A stretch of DNA of 64,000 bases from Vogesella sp. XCS3 (GCF_020616155.1 NZ_CP085531.1:62001-126000); one strand, 5' to 3'; counted from the first letter of the stretch, positions 48,130-57,496 are shown. Made by a program: numbers and translations. Notes: generated by a model from the letters alone, not told the origin.

Positions 48130-50444
48130 TGACTGCTCAAGAGAAAACTAAGCGCAATTATGGTAAAGAGGCTGCTGACAAGGTAATCAAGCAGATTACG
48201 GATGCTTTGGCATCGGGAGCACCGCTTCCGTTCAATGATCCGATGATGCGGGTGCGCCACTTTAACCCCGTGTCCGGCACTGTGTATCAGGGCATCAACC
48301 GTTTTTTGCTGCATGCAGCCCTGCCTCAGGGGTCGGCCGATCCGCGCTGGATGACGTTCAAGCAGATGGAAGCGCTTCAGCAGAAGAACCCAGCTATTCG
48401 CCTGAAGAAAAATGCAAAATCGGCGATGGTTGTGTTTTCAAAGCCGATCATCATCAAAGAGCCTCAGGCTGGCTATTCCAATGATAGCAAGGGTGCTTCG
48501 TTGGCTGATGCGCCCATGATCGAACGGAAGGTTTTCGTCCTGAAGGGCTATTTGGTCTTCAACGGCTCGCAAATCAGCGGGCTGCCGCCTCTGGTGCATC
48601 CGCAGCATTCTGCTACCCATGATGGCGAGCACATCTTTAACCTGGGGAATGCCATTGCTTCTGAGGCCGGCGTTCGTGAGCAGATTGTTCCCGGCGTCGC
48701 GGCCTATGCGCCTGTTGCTGACGTAGTGAAAATGCCGCCTCCTGAGCATTTCAAATCGCTGGAAGATTACACGGCTGTTCGTATGCACGAAATTTCGCAC
48801 TGGACTGGCCATGCCTCCCGCCTGAATCGGAATCTGCTTAATGGTGCGTTCGGCTCACCGGAATATGCCCGCGAGGAATTGCGAGCAGAAATTGCGTCAG
48901 CAATTCTGGGCGGACTGATCGGCTACAACAATGATCTGTCGAACCACATCACCGACCATGCGGCTTACATCCAGAGCTGGCTGTCTGCCTTGCAGAAGGA
49001 TCACCGCGAAATCTTCAAAGCGGCCAACCAGGCGGAGCAGATCGTTGGCTACTTGGGCGAGCTGTCGCCTACCTTGGCGCATCTGATGGCGGCCGAAAAT
49101 CAGTTCGTCCAGCAGAACATTTTCACCGCCGAAACCTTCTCTGCCGAACAGGAGAAGGAGCTGGGTGACAGTGTGGCGAGCCAAGCCGGCGTAGAGGCTG
49201 CTGCCCAGCCGGTGCAGGCGGTTCCCGAGGTACGGGCCGCTGCTGTTGAGCAAGCTTCCCCTTCGCTTGGCCAAGAGAAGCCCGCGCAAAATGTGGTGGG
49301 CGTGAATCACCTGGGCGAGGAGCTTTTTGAGGGTGAGGCGGGTGTTCGCTCGAAGAATAGCCGGGGCTTCTTGTCCGCTGAGCCGATCCCGATCATTCCG
49401 GGAAAGTTTGGTGCGCCAGATGTGCCGAACCGAAGCGCCGAGTGGTTGACTGTCCATGAGTTGGCCGCACGCCGTAATGCATTGATGACAGATGTCTCGT
49501 TGCTGTCCTCTGCTGAGCTGATGCCGATCTTGGCTGGCGAGTACGAGGTCGAGGCCATTTCTGACGAGACGGATACTGAAATTCACCGGCAATTTGCTGA
49601 GTGGGTGGCGGGGAGCATTGAAGGCGGTGCTTTTGACAAGCCGGCCCTGACTGGCGCAGATCTGTTCCGGAAATTCCTCAAAGAGCAGTCTCAGGTGGTT
49701 GAGCCGTTGCTTGCTGCGGACGAGGAACGTCGCCGCATGGATCGCGTGAACTCTGCGATCGATGCTGAAGCGACCGATACGGCTGTTGCTGAGCCGGCCG
49801 CCTCCATTGGTGGCCCTGCGGAGCCTGAAGCATCTTCGTCGTTTGCCGATCGCACCATCTCTATCCAACCCTTCCGCGATGAAAAAGGCGGCTGGCTCAA
49901 AGTTTCTCACCAAGATTTCATCGATCTTGGCCTTGCAGACAAGATCAGTGGTGAAGACTCTCGGATGACACCAGGTGGGATCTATCTGGCGTTCAACGAA
50001 ACCGATCCGGGTTGTGACGCGCAGCGACTGGTTGAGGCGGTCGAGGCCGCAGGCTGGGTTGTGGACTTCCAGCAGTACGTAGAGTCGCGGGAATCCCAGA
50101 TTCGAAGCTATGCCGCATATTTCGCTCCGCTGGTCGGCTATCTGCCTAAAGTGGGCGATCGCCTGAAGCTGGTGGAAGGTGTCGCTCGCATTGAGTCGAA
50201 GTCGCCGAATGGCAGCTGGCTGGCCATCTTTGAGGGGGAGAAGGGCAAGCAGAGAGCTTTGAGTTCCGGCCGTTTCTACGATTTCATCGAGAACGTGGTT
50301 GAGGGCGATTTCATCAAGAAGGCCCCGGCGTCGCCCATTGCAGAGGAAGAGCAAAAGGCTGTCTCGTTGCCTCCGGCACAGGTAGAAGAACCGCCAAAGC
50401 CAAAGGCAAAAGGGCGACTGGAATCCGTGGTGAGCGGCTTCTAA
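48129..50444 (+). CDS. ardC: ArdC-like antirestriction protein with long C-terminal extension
   Basis: ArdC proteins bind the entering single strand and protect plasmid DNA from host restriction. The N-terminal ssDNA-binding domain (about 1-140) includes FNPVSGTVYQGINRFLLHAA. The zincin-like metallopeptidase domain carries HEISH in VRMHEISHWTGH (about residue 219), followed by REELRAEIASAILGG, typical of the family. ArdC alone is about 300 residues; here about 450 extra residues follow, with KVSHQDFIDLGLADKISGED and a proline-rich tail, of unknown role. Confidence 0.85.
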   Translation: MTAQEKTKRNYGKEAADKVIKQITDALASGAPLPFNDPMMRVRHFNPVSGTVYQGINRFLLHAALPQGSADPRWMTFKQMEALQQKNPAIRLKKNAKSAMVVFSKPIIIKEPQAGYSNDSKGASLADAPMIERKVFVLKGYLVFNGSQISGLPPLVHPQHSATHDGEHIFNLGNAIASEAGVREQIVPGVAAYAPVADVVKMPPPEHFKSLEDYTAVRMHEISHWTGHASRLNRNLLNGAFGSPEYAREELRAEIASAILGGLIGYNNDLSNHITDHAAYIQSWLSALQKDHREIFKAANQAEQIVGYLGELSPTLAHLMAAENQFVQQNIFTAETFSAEQEKELGDSVASQAGVEAAAQPVQAVPEVRAAAVEQASPSLGQEKPAQNVVGVNHLGEELFEGEAGVRSKNSRGFLSAEPIPIIPGKFGAPDVPNRSAEWLTVHELAARRNALMTDVSLLSSAELMPILAGEYEVEAISDETDTEIHRQFAEWVAGSIEGGAFDKPALTGADLFRKFLKEQSQVVEPLLAADEERRRMDRVNSAIDAEATDTAVAEPAASIGGPAEPEASSSFADRTISIQPFRDEKGGWLKVSHQDFIDLGLADKISGEDSRMTPGGIYLAFNETDPGCDAQRLVEAVEAAGWVVDFQQYVESRESQIRSYAAYFAPLVGYLPKVGDRLKLVEGVARIESKSPNGSWLAIFEGEKGKQRALSSGRFYDFIENVVEGDFIKKAPASPIAEEEQKAVSLPPAQVEEPPKPKAKGRLESVVSGF

Positions 50445-50519
50445 GGCTGTCTTTTGAGGAGGGCATCGGAGAATCTGATACCCTTCAAATTGTAATCTTG
50501 CTGCTTGGAAGGACTGGTG

Positions 50520-51443
50520 ATGAATATCGACACGATTCTCTGCAATCTCATGGACGGTAGGCGGGTAACGGAAGATGAACGGCAGGCCGTTGCTGCCAGT
50601 GTCAGGGCGCGGCTTGAGGCCGGGGAACAAGGCGATGATTTGCCAATCGCAATGAGTGCGTTGGGTTGCGACTATGATGCCGCATGCAATGTGATTAGTC
50701 AGGGGGACGGGATGGCTGCGGTTCGGATGATGGATTCAATCCTGGGTAAGGATGGCACTGCAACGTACATGGTGCAAGGTGCTGAGAGCGCGATCGAGAA
50801 ACGAATGCATCAAGCGCTGAAGGATAGCTGGAAGTATGTAAACACCCCCTTCGTGAGCAACAGCGCGAAATCTAAGGTAGGGGGCTTTGTGAATGCTGAG
50901 TCAGTCGCCGGGCAAAAGATAGGGATGTTGTTTGCCATCCAGACGGCTTGGCCGTTTGTGCATGACTCAGGGGGTCTGGCGCTGAAGAATGAACTACGCA
51001 CCCTCCTTGGCCACGGCGCTCAAACTGGTGCGTACTATGGGTTTGTCGAATCCAATAGTGGTGATGCGGAGATCATGGAACCCTACCACGTTGAGTGCAG
51101 TGAATACGATCACAAAAGGGCAGGTTTTTTCGTCAAAATCCCCTCCGAATTTTTTCAGGAATTTATTTCCGAATTCCCCCCGCTCGCTGAGCAGTTATTT
51201 TTTCGTGAGGACCATAACGGCCACCGAGTGGTATCTCAGTTGAGCCAGCAGGAGCTGCGGACTGAGAAGGCCTATCTGGAGTGGCTTATCCATGGCCCGC
51301 AGAATGATGGGCGTTTGACTGCTGACAGCTCTATGTATCTGGATTTTTACTTTGATCAACTTGAAGAAATTGAGGCCCGTATTCCACAGAATACGACCAC
51401 CAGCAAAAGCCCGGCAGTGAGTAGACCCTCTCTGGGTTTTTGA
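50520..51443 (+). CDS. Unknown 307-residue protein
   Basis: The ATG at 50520 follows GGAAGGA. Residues 10-60 are helical (TEDERQAVAASVRARLEAGE). A central part has QKIGMLFAIQTAWPFVHDSG. No signal peptide. No recognised family. It overlaps the following frame only through an in-frame ATG that I do not use. Confidence 0.65.
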   Translation: MNIDTILCNLMDGRRVTEDERQAVAASVRARLEAGEQGDDLPIAMSALGCDYDAACNVISQGDGMAAVRMMDSILGKDGTATYMVQGAESAIEKRMHQALKDSWKYVNTPFVSNSAKSKVGGFVNAESVAGQKIGMLFAIQTAWPFVHDSGGLALKNELRTLLGHGAQTGAYYGFVESNSGDAEIMEPYHVECSEYDHKRAGFFVKIPSEFFQEFISEFPPLAEQLFFREDHNGHRVVSQLSQQELRTEKAYLEWLIHGPQNDGRLTADSSMYLDFYFDQLEEIEARIPQNTTTSKSPAVSRPSLGF

Positions 51444-51514
51444 TGGCGTCACTTGGTGCGGCATACCTGCCTCAGGCAGAATATGCCGCATACAACGAAT
51501 TCGGGAGTAATGAC

Positions 51515-52078
51515 ATGTTGAATGCAAAAAAGGCGGTCGCATTGGCAATCGCGCTGGCGCTAACCGGTTGTGCTGGCATGCAGAGCGCGGCCAAGAATGC
51601 GGCCATCCAGGCAGGGTTGCCATCTGGCGTGGTGAGTGCGATCGATATCGGCGCTCAAGCTGCCGGTGCAAATGCATTGCAGCAGGCCAAACTGGAAGCC
51701 CGGCATGAGAAGTTGCTGCGGGAGTCCACTGGGCGAACTCGCACGGGTACTTACGACTACCAGGCCACGAAAGACAGCGATTACGAGCTGATTGACGTGG
51801 TGGACAAGGCCAGCCTCCGGCCGGGAGAGTGTGGCCGCCTCCGCGTGGAGGTTCCTGTGAATTTGCTGACTCCTGTGCAGTACATCATTCAGCAGTCCTC
51901 GACCGTTGAAGGCGATAGTGCTGAGACTATGGTGAAAACCAATGTCTTCTACTACGCCCGCTGTAACGATGGCCGGTTTGTGAAAAACCGCTGGTACAGC
52001 ATCAAGATGAATGTACTGACCCCCGACCGCCGACTTGTTGCCTCCAAAGTGATGCAGATCCGCTTTTTGAGCATCTAA
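51515..52078 (+). CDS. Unknown lipoprotein
   Basis: The start at 51515 gives a lipoprotein signal with lipobox LTGC (Cys18). The mature protein (about 170 residues) has a helical N-terminal part (NALQQAKLEARHEKLLRES) and a beta-rich C-terminus with cysteines in GECGRL and YARCND. An ATG 75 bases earlier would bury the signal and is not used. It could be an outer-membrane transfer component; family unknown. Confidence 0.72.
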   Translation: MLNAKKAVALAIALALTGCAGMQSAAKNAAIQAGLPSGVVSAIDIGAQAAGANALQQAKLEARHEKLLRESTGRTRTGTYDYQATKDSDYELIDVVDKASLRPGECGRLRVEVPVNLLTPVQYIIQQSSTVEGDSAETMVKTNVFYYARCNDGRFVKNRWYSIKMNVLTPDRRLVASKVMQIRFLSI

Positions 52079-52099
52079 CGAATGATGTGTGCCTGCTTG

Positions 52100-52123
52100 A
52101 ACCGACCTTGTGTCGGTTTTTTT
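52100..52123 (+). terminator. Terminator after the lipoprotein
   Basis: AACCGAccttgtgTCGGTTTTTTT. Confidence 0.85.
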
Positions 52124-52160
52124 GTGGCTATGAGTGCTTGAAAATAGCCTAATGATATAT

Positions 52161-52187
52161 AAAAAGTTTGATATAATTCATACTATG
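52161..52187 (+). promoter_or_regulatory. Shared promoter-like element before the coupling-protein unit
   Basis: AAAGTTTGATATAATTCATA is the closest match to the consensus, with a perfect TATAAT in extended -10 context. It would drive the unit from 52217 to 56259, including the coupling protein. Confidence 0.62.
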
Positions 52188-52216
52188 TGAAACATATAGC
52201 TTTTCCAGAGGGTGGG

Positions 52217-52618
52217 ATGAAAGAGGATATTGATGCGCTAGAGCGCGACCTCATCGGCTTCATTGATGATCGTTTCATGGGGGTTGAGGACGGGCTGGGC
52301 AAATTGATTAATTTGTCCGAAAAGCATCAGCGGCGACTTGCTACCGGCGACCTCAACATCAAACGATTTTTGCCGCAGTTTGTAGGATGTGTAGTGGTAG
52401 TGGCCACGCTAGTAGGTGGCGTGGCCGGAGCTGGTGCTTGGTATGTGCAGCAGGAAAAGATTGACTCACTGAAGAGCCTGTCCGCTCAAAGCCAGGTCGA
52501 AAAGGTGAAGGCTGTTGCTTTCGATCGCATTTATAACATGGCTGATCCGCGTCTGAAAAAAGCGATGGAAGCTGAGTTTCAGAATACGGCCGGCCAAACA
52601 AATGGAGTGCCGCAATGA
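52217..52618 (+). CDS. Unknown single-pass membrane protein
   Basis: The ATG at 52217 follows AGAGGGTGGG. The 133-residue protein has a helical N-terminus, one membrane helix (about residues 56-78, VGCVVVVATLVGGVAGAGAW) and a periplasmic or cytoplasmic helical tail. Its stop overlaps the HU-like gene start (ATGA). Family unknown; it lies in the coupling-protein unit. Confidence 0.65.
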   Translation: MKEDIDALERDLIGFIDDRFMGVEDGLGKLINLSEKHQRRLATGDLNIKRFLPQFVGCVVVVATLVGGVAGAGAWYVQQEKIDSLKSLSAQSQVEKVKAVAFDRIYNMADPRLKKAMEAEFQNTAGQTNGVPQ

Positions 52619-52917
52619 GCAAGAAAGATGTACTCAAGGCTATGCAGGAAGAGATGGCTATTCAAGGCTACAGCTACTCCTTGCGTGAGATTGAGGGCTT
52701 TGTAGATGCATATAACGAGATGCTCTACAAATTGCTGTCCTCAGGGTCGTCCGTGCAAATTCCCAAGGTTGGAACCTTCAAGGTGAGTCTCCGAGCTGAG
52801 CGAACCTGCCGAAACCCGAAGTCTGGGGTGAGCGTTCCGGTGCCGGCGCAGTTTGCTACGAAGTTCCAAGTGTCCAATATCCTCAAAACTAAGTTGCAGC
52901 AGCTGCGAGCGCAGTAA
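52615..52917 (+). CDS. HU/IHF-family DNA-binding protein
   Basis: Residues about 40-95 carry the HU arm and saddle: VQIPKVGTFKVSLRAERTC, then RNPKSG, then a VPAQFATKF segment. HU/IHF proteins bend DNA. The N-terminal helices are longer than in E. coli HU (100 versus 90 residues). The place directly before the coupling protein suggests it helps shape transfer DNA at oriT or the origin; this is inference. Confidence 0.85.
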   Translation: MSKKDVLKAMQEEMAIQGYSYSLREIEGFVDAYNEMLYKLLSSGSSVQIPKVGTFKVSLRAERTCRNPKSGVSVPVPAQFATKFQVSNILKTKLQQLRAQ

Positions 52918-52936
52918 GTCCTGCCGGAGAGTATCA

Positions 52937-55849
52937 ATGCCTGTACCGATGCGCCGGAGTCAGGTGGAGCGGGACGTTGTCCCGTTTTCACATAAGCTAT
53001 TTGGTTGGATACGCCGCAAGGAGCCTAGTTTCCTCTCGGCCGTGGGGATTGCTTATCTAGCATGCCCTGTCTTTCCTCTTTTTACGCTTATTGGAACGGC
53101 CGTTGCAGTTGCTCTGGCCAGAGATCGAGTAATCGATCATCCTGAAGGCCCATTCTGGCGACCGGTGGCCGGCGGCGATAAGAAGCTGACCTGGACGCGA
53201 ATGGAGGGCCCCCCTGACAAGGGTGGGAAGGGCGTCTGGTGCATGGGCAATGCAATGGATACCAAAGAGGAGATTTGGGTAACGGACGATACGATTCGTG
53301 CTCACATGGCGCTCTTTGGAACCACTGGCGGTGGTAAGACAGTCGCTCTCGAAGGGCAGATCTGCCAGGCGATCGGCCATGGTTCAGGCGTGATTATGGT
53401 CGATGGTAAGTCTGACCCGAAGACGTGGTTTGACATCGTCACCATGGCAAAGATGTACGGGCGTGAAGATGATCTTCTCGTTCTTAACTTCATTTCATCA
53501 ACTGGCTTTGAGAAGTTGGCAATCCTTGATGAGGATGATGCTGACACAGCCAAAGAGAAGCTGGATCTGTTGGGCAAGATCCATTCAAACACGTTCAACC
53601 CCTTCACGTATGGCTCAGCCGACACTCTAACGGAGCTTGTCACTGGTCTGATGCGTCCTGAGGGTGGTGGTGATGGCATGTGGCGTGGCCGTGCCGAGGC
53701 CATGATTCGTTCTCTGATGCGTGGACTGGTCGCGATGCGCGAGGCCGGCAAGGTAACCCTGTCTGTTCAAGTTCTCCGGGATTACATGAATCTCGACAAA
53801 ATCGGATACCTTGAAGCAGATGAAGGCATACCGAGCTATGCACGCGAGCAACTGAAGAGCTATCTGGATGAGCTGCCGGGCTACAGAGATGCGATAAAAG
53901 TCAAAGAGACTGACCCGGCAGCATTCGGCCAATACTGGGAGCAGGCCACGAAGCAACACGGTTTCCTGACTATGCAGTTTACTGAACTGCTTGGCCTGCT
54001 CTCTGGTACGTACGGGCATATTTGTAACGTCGAATGGGGTGATGTTGACTTCCAGGACGTGGTTTATAACCGACGTATCTTGTACGTCATGCTTCCGGCG
54101 CTGGAGAAAGCCCCCTCGTCTCTGGCTAACCTCGGCCGTTTGACCGTTGCAGGCATTAAAAATGCATTGTCTGTTTCCTTGAAGGGTCAGTTGACCGGCA
54201 CGAAAAAGGACATTGTGGACTCGCGGCCAACCAACTCGGATACGGCACTGCTGGCCATCATGGATGAATACGGGAGCTACGCTGTTGAAGGTTTTGGTGA
54301 TGTTGCGGCTCAGGCCCGATCTCTTGGCGTGAGCGTGATCTTTGCTGGCCAGGACTTCCCATCGTTCAAGAAGGGGTCTGAAATTGAAGCCTCCCGGATC
54401 TTGGCCAACACGGGGGTGAAAGTCTTCTTGAAGACTGAGGATCAAGAGACTGCCGATATCGCTATCAAGCGGGCGGGCGAAGGGGTCTACGCCTGGGCGG
54501 GTGGTAAACGACTGTCTGAGCACTCAGACAAGATGGTTGATACCGGGGATGCGAACTACCGGGAAGAGAGCCGGCTGACATACCTCGACCTTGTCGATCT
54601 GGCCGAGGGCCAAGCCTGGTTCATGAACAGAAACCATCTGATTAAGATGAACACGTTCTATGTCCAGCTGGATGGGAAGGTTGTCCAAGAGGCCAAGCAC
54701 AACACGCTTTTCCCGCTCGGGACAGACCTGGCGCGAGCAGCCACTGCTGCGCGGATTATGCAGGACGTTGTCGGTATTCCGGAAAGAAACGAGGCCGGAG
54801 AGAAGACAGTGCGCCTCAAGCGCCGTGGCTTCATCGATGTGGATCTCCTATTCAAGGTTGCAGAGCAGCAGGAGGTTCCGCTTACCCTTGATGATATGGA
54901 TGAGGGGGATGGGGAAGCCGATGGCAGTGGTGGGTCGCCGCCAGCCAAAGGCTCTATGCCGGCCACTCCTGCTAGGCCGGTTGTGTCCAAGCCTGCCCCT
55001 GCAGCGGTGACGATTGCCGAACAAATCGACATTCTGAATGCCGAGCATAACCTGGCGTCTCAGGTGACGACCGTAGCGAACACTATCAGCGACATACTCG
55101 GTGATGTTCCAGCAGCCGATAAAGTCGCTGAACGGGAAGAGTCGGCGATGGCTAATCTTTCCATGGCCGATCTTTCATCGTTCGTTGACAGCCTGATTGA
55201 TCAAGCGTCCCAAGAGAAAGAGGGCAATGTGGAGGATGGTGATACCGACGAAGAGGGCGATCAATCTGGTGATGAATCCGGCTCCGGTAAAACAGGATCA
55301 AGCTCTGGTGGAGGGATGTCGCTCACGCCGGATACTCAGCAAGGGACAAGTTTGCCGCTGACAGGCTTCTCTGCGGCCGCATTCTTTGGTGTAACTGGAG
55401 GTGGTGGCGATGTTGGTGGGGCACTGCGTGAAACTGAGTCTGAGACTGCTCCGGCAGCGGGGAATGAGGACATTCTCAGCATTGATGCCTTGTTCAATTT
55501 TGGCCATAACAGCGGAGGCATTGCCGTAGCCGCTGCGCATGATGAGCAAGCGTCTGAAGAAGAGGGGGGGGGCGAGGGAGATTCTGCCCGAGGCGCTGTC
55601 GCTTCCGATGGCGGGATGCAGCTTGCCCCGACCTTGGCCGATCCTGGAGTGGATCAGGACGAAGAGGTCCTTATGGGGGAAGTTGCTCGGGTCAGTGATA
55701 CCATCAGCGACGTGCTGTCGAAGGCTGCCGACGATGATGATAGCCTCGATGAGGTTGATGAGGCCGCAGGCCAGGTGATCAAGAGCGATCGTGGCAATGA
55801 TTTCTTGAACAGTCTGATTATGGAAGTTGCGCGGGAGGCGGGTCTATGA
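52937..55849 (+). CDS. dotL: DotL (TrbC-like) type IV coupling protein
   Basis: The coupling protein brings the relaxase-DNA complex to the channel. I start at the ATG at 52937 (MPVPMRRSQ) after CCGGAGA; upstream frame lies in the HU-like gene. Two N-terminal membrane helices (about 33-70), Walker A FGTTGGGKTVALEG (about residue 118) and Walker B LLAIMDEYGSYA (about 440) are clear. The C-terminal third (about 650-970) is acidic and low in complexity, as in DotL, where it binds adaptors. 970 residues. Confidence 0.88.
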   Translation: MPVPMRRSQVERDVVPFSHKLFGWIRRKEPSFLSAVGIAYLACPVFPLFTLIGTAVAVALARDRVIDHPEGPFWRPVAGGDKKLTWTRMEGPPDKGGKGVWCMGNAMDTKEEIWVTDDTIRAHMALFGTTGGGKTVALEGQICQAIGHGSGVIMVDGKSDPKTWFDIVTMAKMYGREDDLLVLNFISSTGFEKLAILDEDDADTAKEKLDLLGKIHSNTFNPFTYGSADTLTELVTGLMRPEGGGDGMWRGRAEAMIRSLMRGLVAMREAGKVTLSVQVLRDYMNLDKIGYLEADEGIPSYAREQLKSYLDELPGYRDAIKVKETDPAAFGQYWEQATKQHGFLTMQFTELLGLLSGTYGHICNVEWGDVDFQDVVYNRRILYVMLPALEKAPSSLANLGRLTVAGIKNALSVSLKGQLTGTKKDIVDSRPTNSDTALLAIMDEYGSYAVEGFGDVAAQARSLGVSVIFAGQDFPSFKKGSEIEASRILANTGVKVFLKTEDQETADIAIKRAGEGVYAWAGGKRLSEHSDKMVDTGDANYREESRLTYLDLVDLAEGQAWFMNRNHLIKMNTFYVQLDGKVVQEAKHNTLFPLGTDLARAATAARIMQDVVGIPERNEAGEKTVRLKRRGFIDVDLLFKVAEQQEVPLTLDDMDEGDGEADGSGGSPPAKGSMPATPARPVVSKPAPAAVTIAEQIDILNAEHNLASQVTTVANTISDILGDVPAADKVAEREESAMANLSMADLSSFVDSLIDQASQEKEGNVEDGDTDEEGDQSGDESGSGKTGSSSGGGMSLTPDTQQGTSLPLTGFSAAAFFGVTGGGGDVGGALRETESETAPAAGNEDILSIDALFNFGHNSGGIAVAAAHDEQASEEEGGGEGDSARGAVASDGGMQLAPTLADPGVDQDEEVLMGEVARVSDTISDVLSKAADDDDSLDEVDEAAGQVIKSDRGNDFLNSLIMEVAREAGL

Positions 55850-56259
55850 TGACCAAAGCGAAAATTTTTGACCTGTTGAACGGAGTGATGGCAGGGGAAT
55901 GGGGCTGTGAGCGACAGGTAAAGGTCCAGAAGGAGCTTTTGACCAATGTCTGGATCGCTCTGCCGGTTGACGGCGATGAGCCGGCAACGGTGTATGTCCA
56001 CCATGTTGATCAAACGGCACGGGAGCATTATCCCTCGTTGATGTTTGCCGTATATCCGGATCTGGGGGTAGCAGACCTTCTTGAGGTGGAGACTGGCGAG
56101 TCTTTGGAAGTGGTGATCAAGGCTGTGGACTATCGCCCCAAGGCGAAGATTGTCCTTCTTGATGGTGCCAAACCTGTCTATGACTCGCCTGATATGGTGG
56201 CTTCCAATCAGGCAGAAGCAGAGATGGAGGCATTGGCTTGGCTTGAGGAGCGCATCTAG
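55846..56259 (+). CDS. Unknown 137-residue protein after dotL
   Basis: The protein overlaps the dotL stop (ATGA; an ATG at 55849 is also possible). It is soluble, acidic and ends EAEMEALAWLEERI. A small C-terminal partner of the coupling protein is plausible. No recognised family. Confidence 0.65.
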   Translation: MMTKAKIFDLLNGVMAGEWGCERQVKVQKELLTNVWIALPVDGDEPATVYVHHVDQTAREHYPSLMFAVYPDLGVADLLEVETGESLEVVIKAVDYRPKAKIVLLDGAKPVYDSPDMVASNQAEAEMEALAWLEERI

Positions 56260-56279
56260 CGCCGGCCGTAGCTGCGCTT

Positions 56280-56294
56280 GCGCATAAAGTGGGG
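56280..56294 (+). repeat. Orphan origin iteron
   Basis: GCGCATAAAGTGGGG is an exact copy of the origin iterons at 160-264, alone, and followed by CAGTAA as other copies are followed by AGTAA-like bases. It lies just before a terminator. Confidence 0.8.
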
Positions 56295-56300
56295 CAGTAA

Positions 56301-56334
56301 AAAGGCGGGCTTCGTGCCTGCCTTTTGTTTTTTC
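56301..56334 (+). terminator. Terminator of the coupling-protein unit
   Basis: AAAGGCGGGCttcgtGCCTGCCTTT with one mismatch, followed by a T-rich run. Confidence 0.82.
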
Positions 56335-56407
56335 ACCGAGAAAGAGTGGCTGGTGAATGGTATAAAAATAACGATGGCCAGAATAAAAATATCTTAATAG
56401 TTGAATT

Positions 56408-57112
56408 TCATACCTCTTGATATTGCCAGAATTTTGGCGGGGCTAGTCGATTTAGCGTGGCCATGGTCAGTTTTTTGACGCCGGCTTCTGCCAGCTGGCT
56501 GACGGCAGCATCGTTACCAGAGACTGAGGCATCAATCAGTTTTCGAACGACGAGGGTGTTGTAGTGCATTTCTTGCGACTGCCCTTGATCTGCCGAGTGG
56601 TTCCCTTTGCTGGTGGTGCTGGTTACCGGCATGTTTGTACGTCTGGCCACCTTGATAAGCCGTGCTCTATCGTCTGGGTGTACTGGTGCCAGCCACGGGC
56701 GGCCTGTGGCATTTAGCCTCTCATCGATAAACCAGACATAGGGTTCGACTTGGTTCCAGCGGTTTTTGTTTGCGTGGAGCACGTAAGCGTCGGCGTAGCA
56801 CTCCTCACCTGGTGCTGCCCGATCGTGTGCAGCGATTTTCAGCCTGTCCAGGAATACCGGCTGAGGCATCGCTCTGACAATGACCGGTTTGCCGGGGATG
56901 ATGTCGCATACGTCAGTTGGGTGAACGACAGTTTTATACCCGCCTGGAGCCATGACTTCTAGTCGGTCATTGACGACTCGCTGGAAGTAGAAGAATGGCA
57001 GCTCCTCTGGCCGGCCAGCTCGAATGCCAAAGTACATTTCGGCCATTTCTTTGGTGTCGTTGATCTGGAGGCGATCAAGCGGGCGTAGCCCGAGGTGTTG
57101 CGCGATCATGCT
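56408..57112 (-). CDS. Unknown 234-residue protein
   Basis: I start at the ATG at 57112 (MIAQHLGLRPL), which follows AAAGGA at good spacing; the frame is open further upstream but then overlaps a divergent gene. The protein is soluble, with VAPGGYKTVV-like and HPTDVCDIIPGKPV segments and a Gln/Thr-rich linker near residue 170. No known family. Convergent with the coupling-protein unit. Confidence 0.6.
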   Translation of the reverse strand, partial: SMIAQHLGLRPLDRLQINDTKEMAEMYFGIRAGRPEELPFFYFQRVVNDRLEVMAPGGYKTVVHPTDVCDIIPGKPVIVRAMPQPVFLDRLKIAAHDRAAPGEECYADAYVLHANKNRWNQVEPYVWFIDERLNATGRPWLAPVHPDDRARLIKVARRTNMPVTSTTSKGNHSADQGQSQEMHYNTLVVRKLIDASVSGNDAAVSQLAEAGVKKLTMATLNRLAPPKFWQYQEV

Positions 57113-57256
57113 GGAAATCCTTTCATCTACGTGTCGTCCAGTCTGGCAGTTGAGATCTCCTTGAAGAAGTGACTTCGATAACAGGGGCGGTCGCTTTGTA
57201 GCAGCTGTTGCGGAGTGGAAAATAGAGGCATGGTGAGAATGGCACATGGAGTCGTC

Positions 57257-57496
57257 ATGCAATCTTCTTGGAAGCCTCTGGATCTGCCAGCCGTTGATGT
57301 TGCGCGGTTGAGGCGAGGCGCTGCCGTACAAACGCGCTATTTTTTCGCAGACAGCGTGCCAGGTAGTAAGGCCACTGTTGTTCGCATCCAGAAGGATAAG
57401 CACGGCAATTATTGGGTGCGCTGCAACTACGGGAAAAACCTGTCCGGGCAGTCGCTGTTGAAGTGGATGACCGCCGATGCTCTCGCGCATAGTTGA
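57257..57496 (+). CDS. Unknown 79-residue protein
   Basis: The ATG at 57257 follows GGAG at 6 bases; earlier in-frame starts exist (57230, 57239). The beta-rich protein contains RYFFADSVPGSKATVVRIQK and DKHGNYWVRCNYGKNLSG, perhaps a small SH3- or OB-like fold. It lies 16 bases before the HD-domain gene. Confidence 0.6.
   Translation: MQSSWKPLDLPAVDVARLRRGAAVQTRYFFADSVPGSKATVVRIQKDKHGNYWVRCNYGKNLSGQSLLKWMTADALAHS

Larger units (their letters stand above)
56260..56407. other. Gene-free stretch with iteron and terminator
   Basis: It contains the orphan iteron, the terminator at 56301-56334, and an AT-rich stretch before the convergent minus-strand gene. No coding frame is convincing. Confidence 0.6.

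Noticed and set aside
48897..50630. Long open frame on the minus strand opposite ardC
   Set aside because: It is antisense to a clear ArdC gene with a good start, its translation is rich in Arg, His, Leu and Gln as expected for a shadow frame, and no domain is visible.
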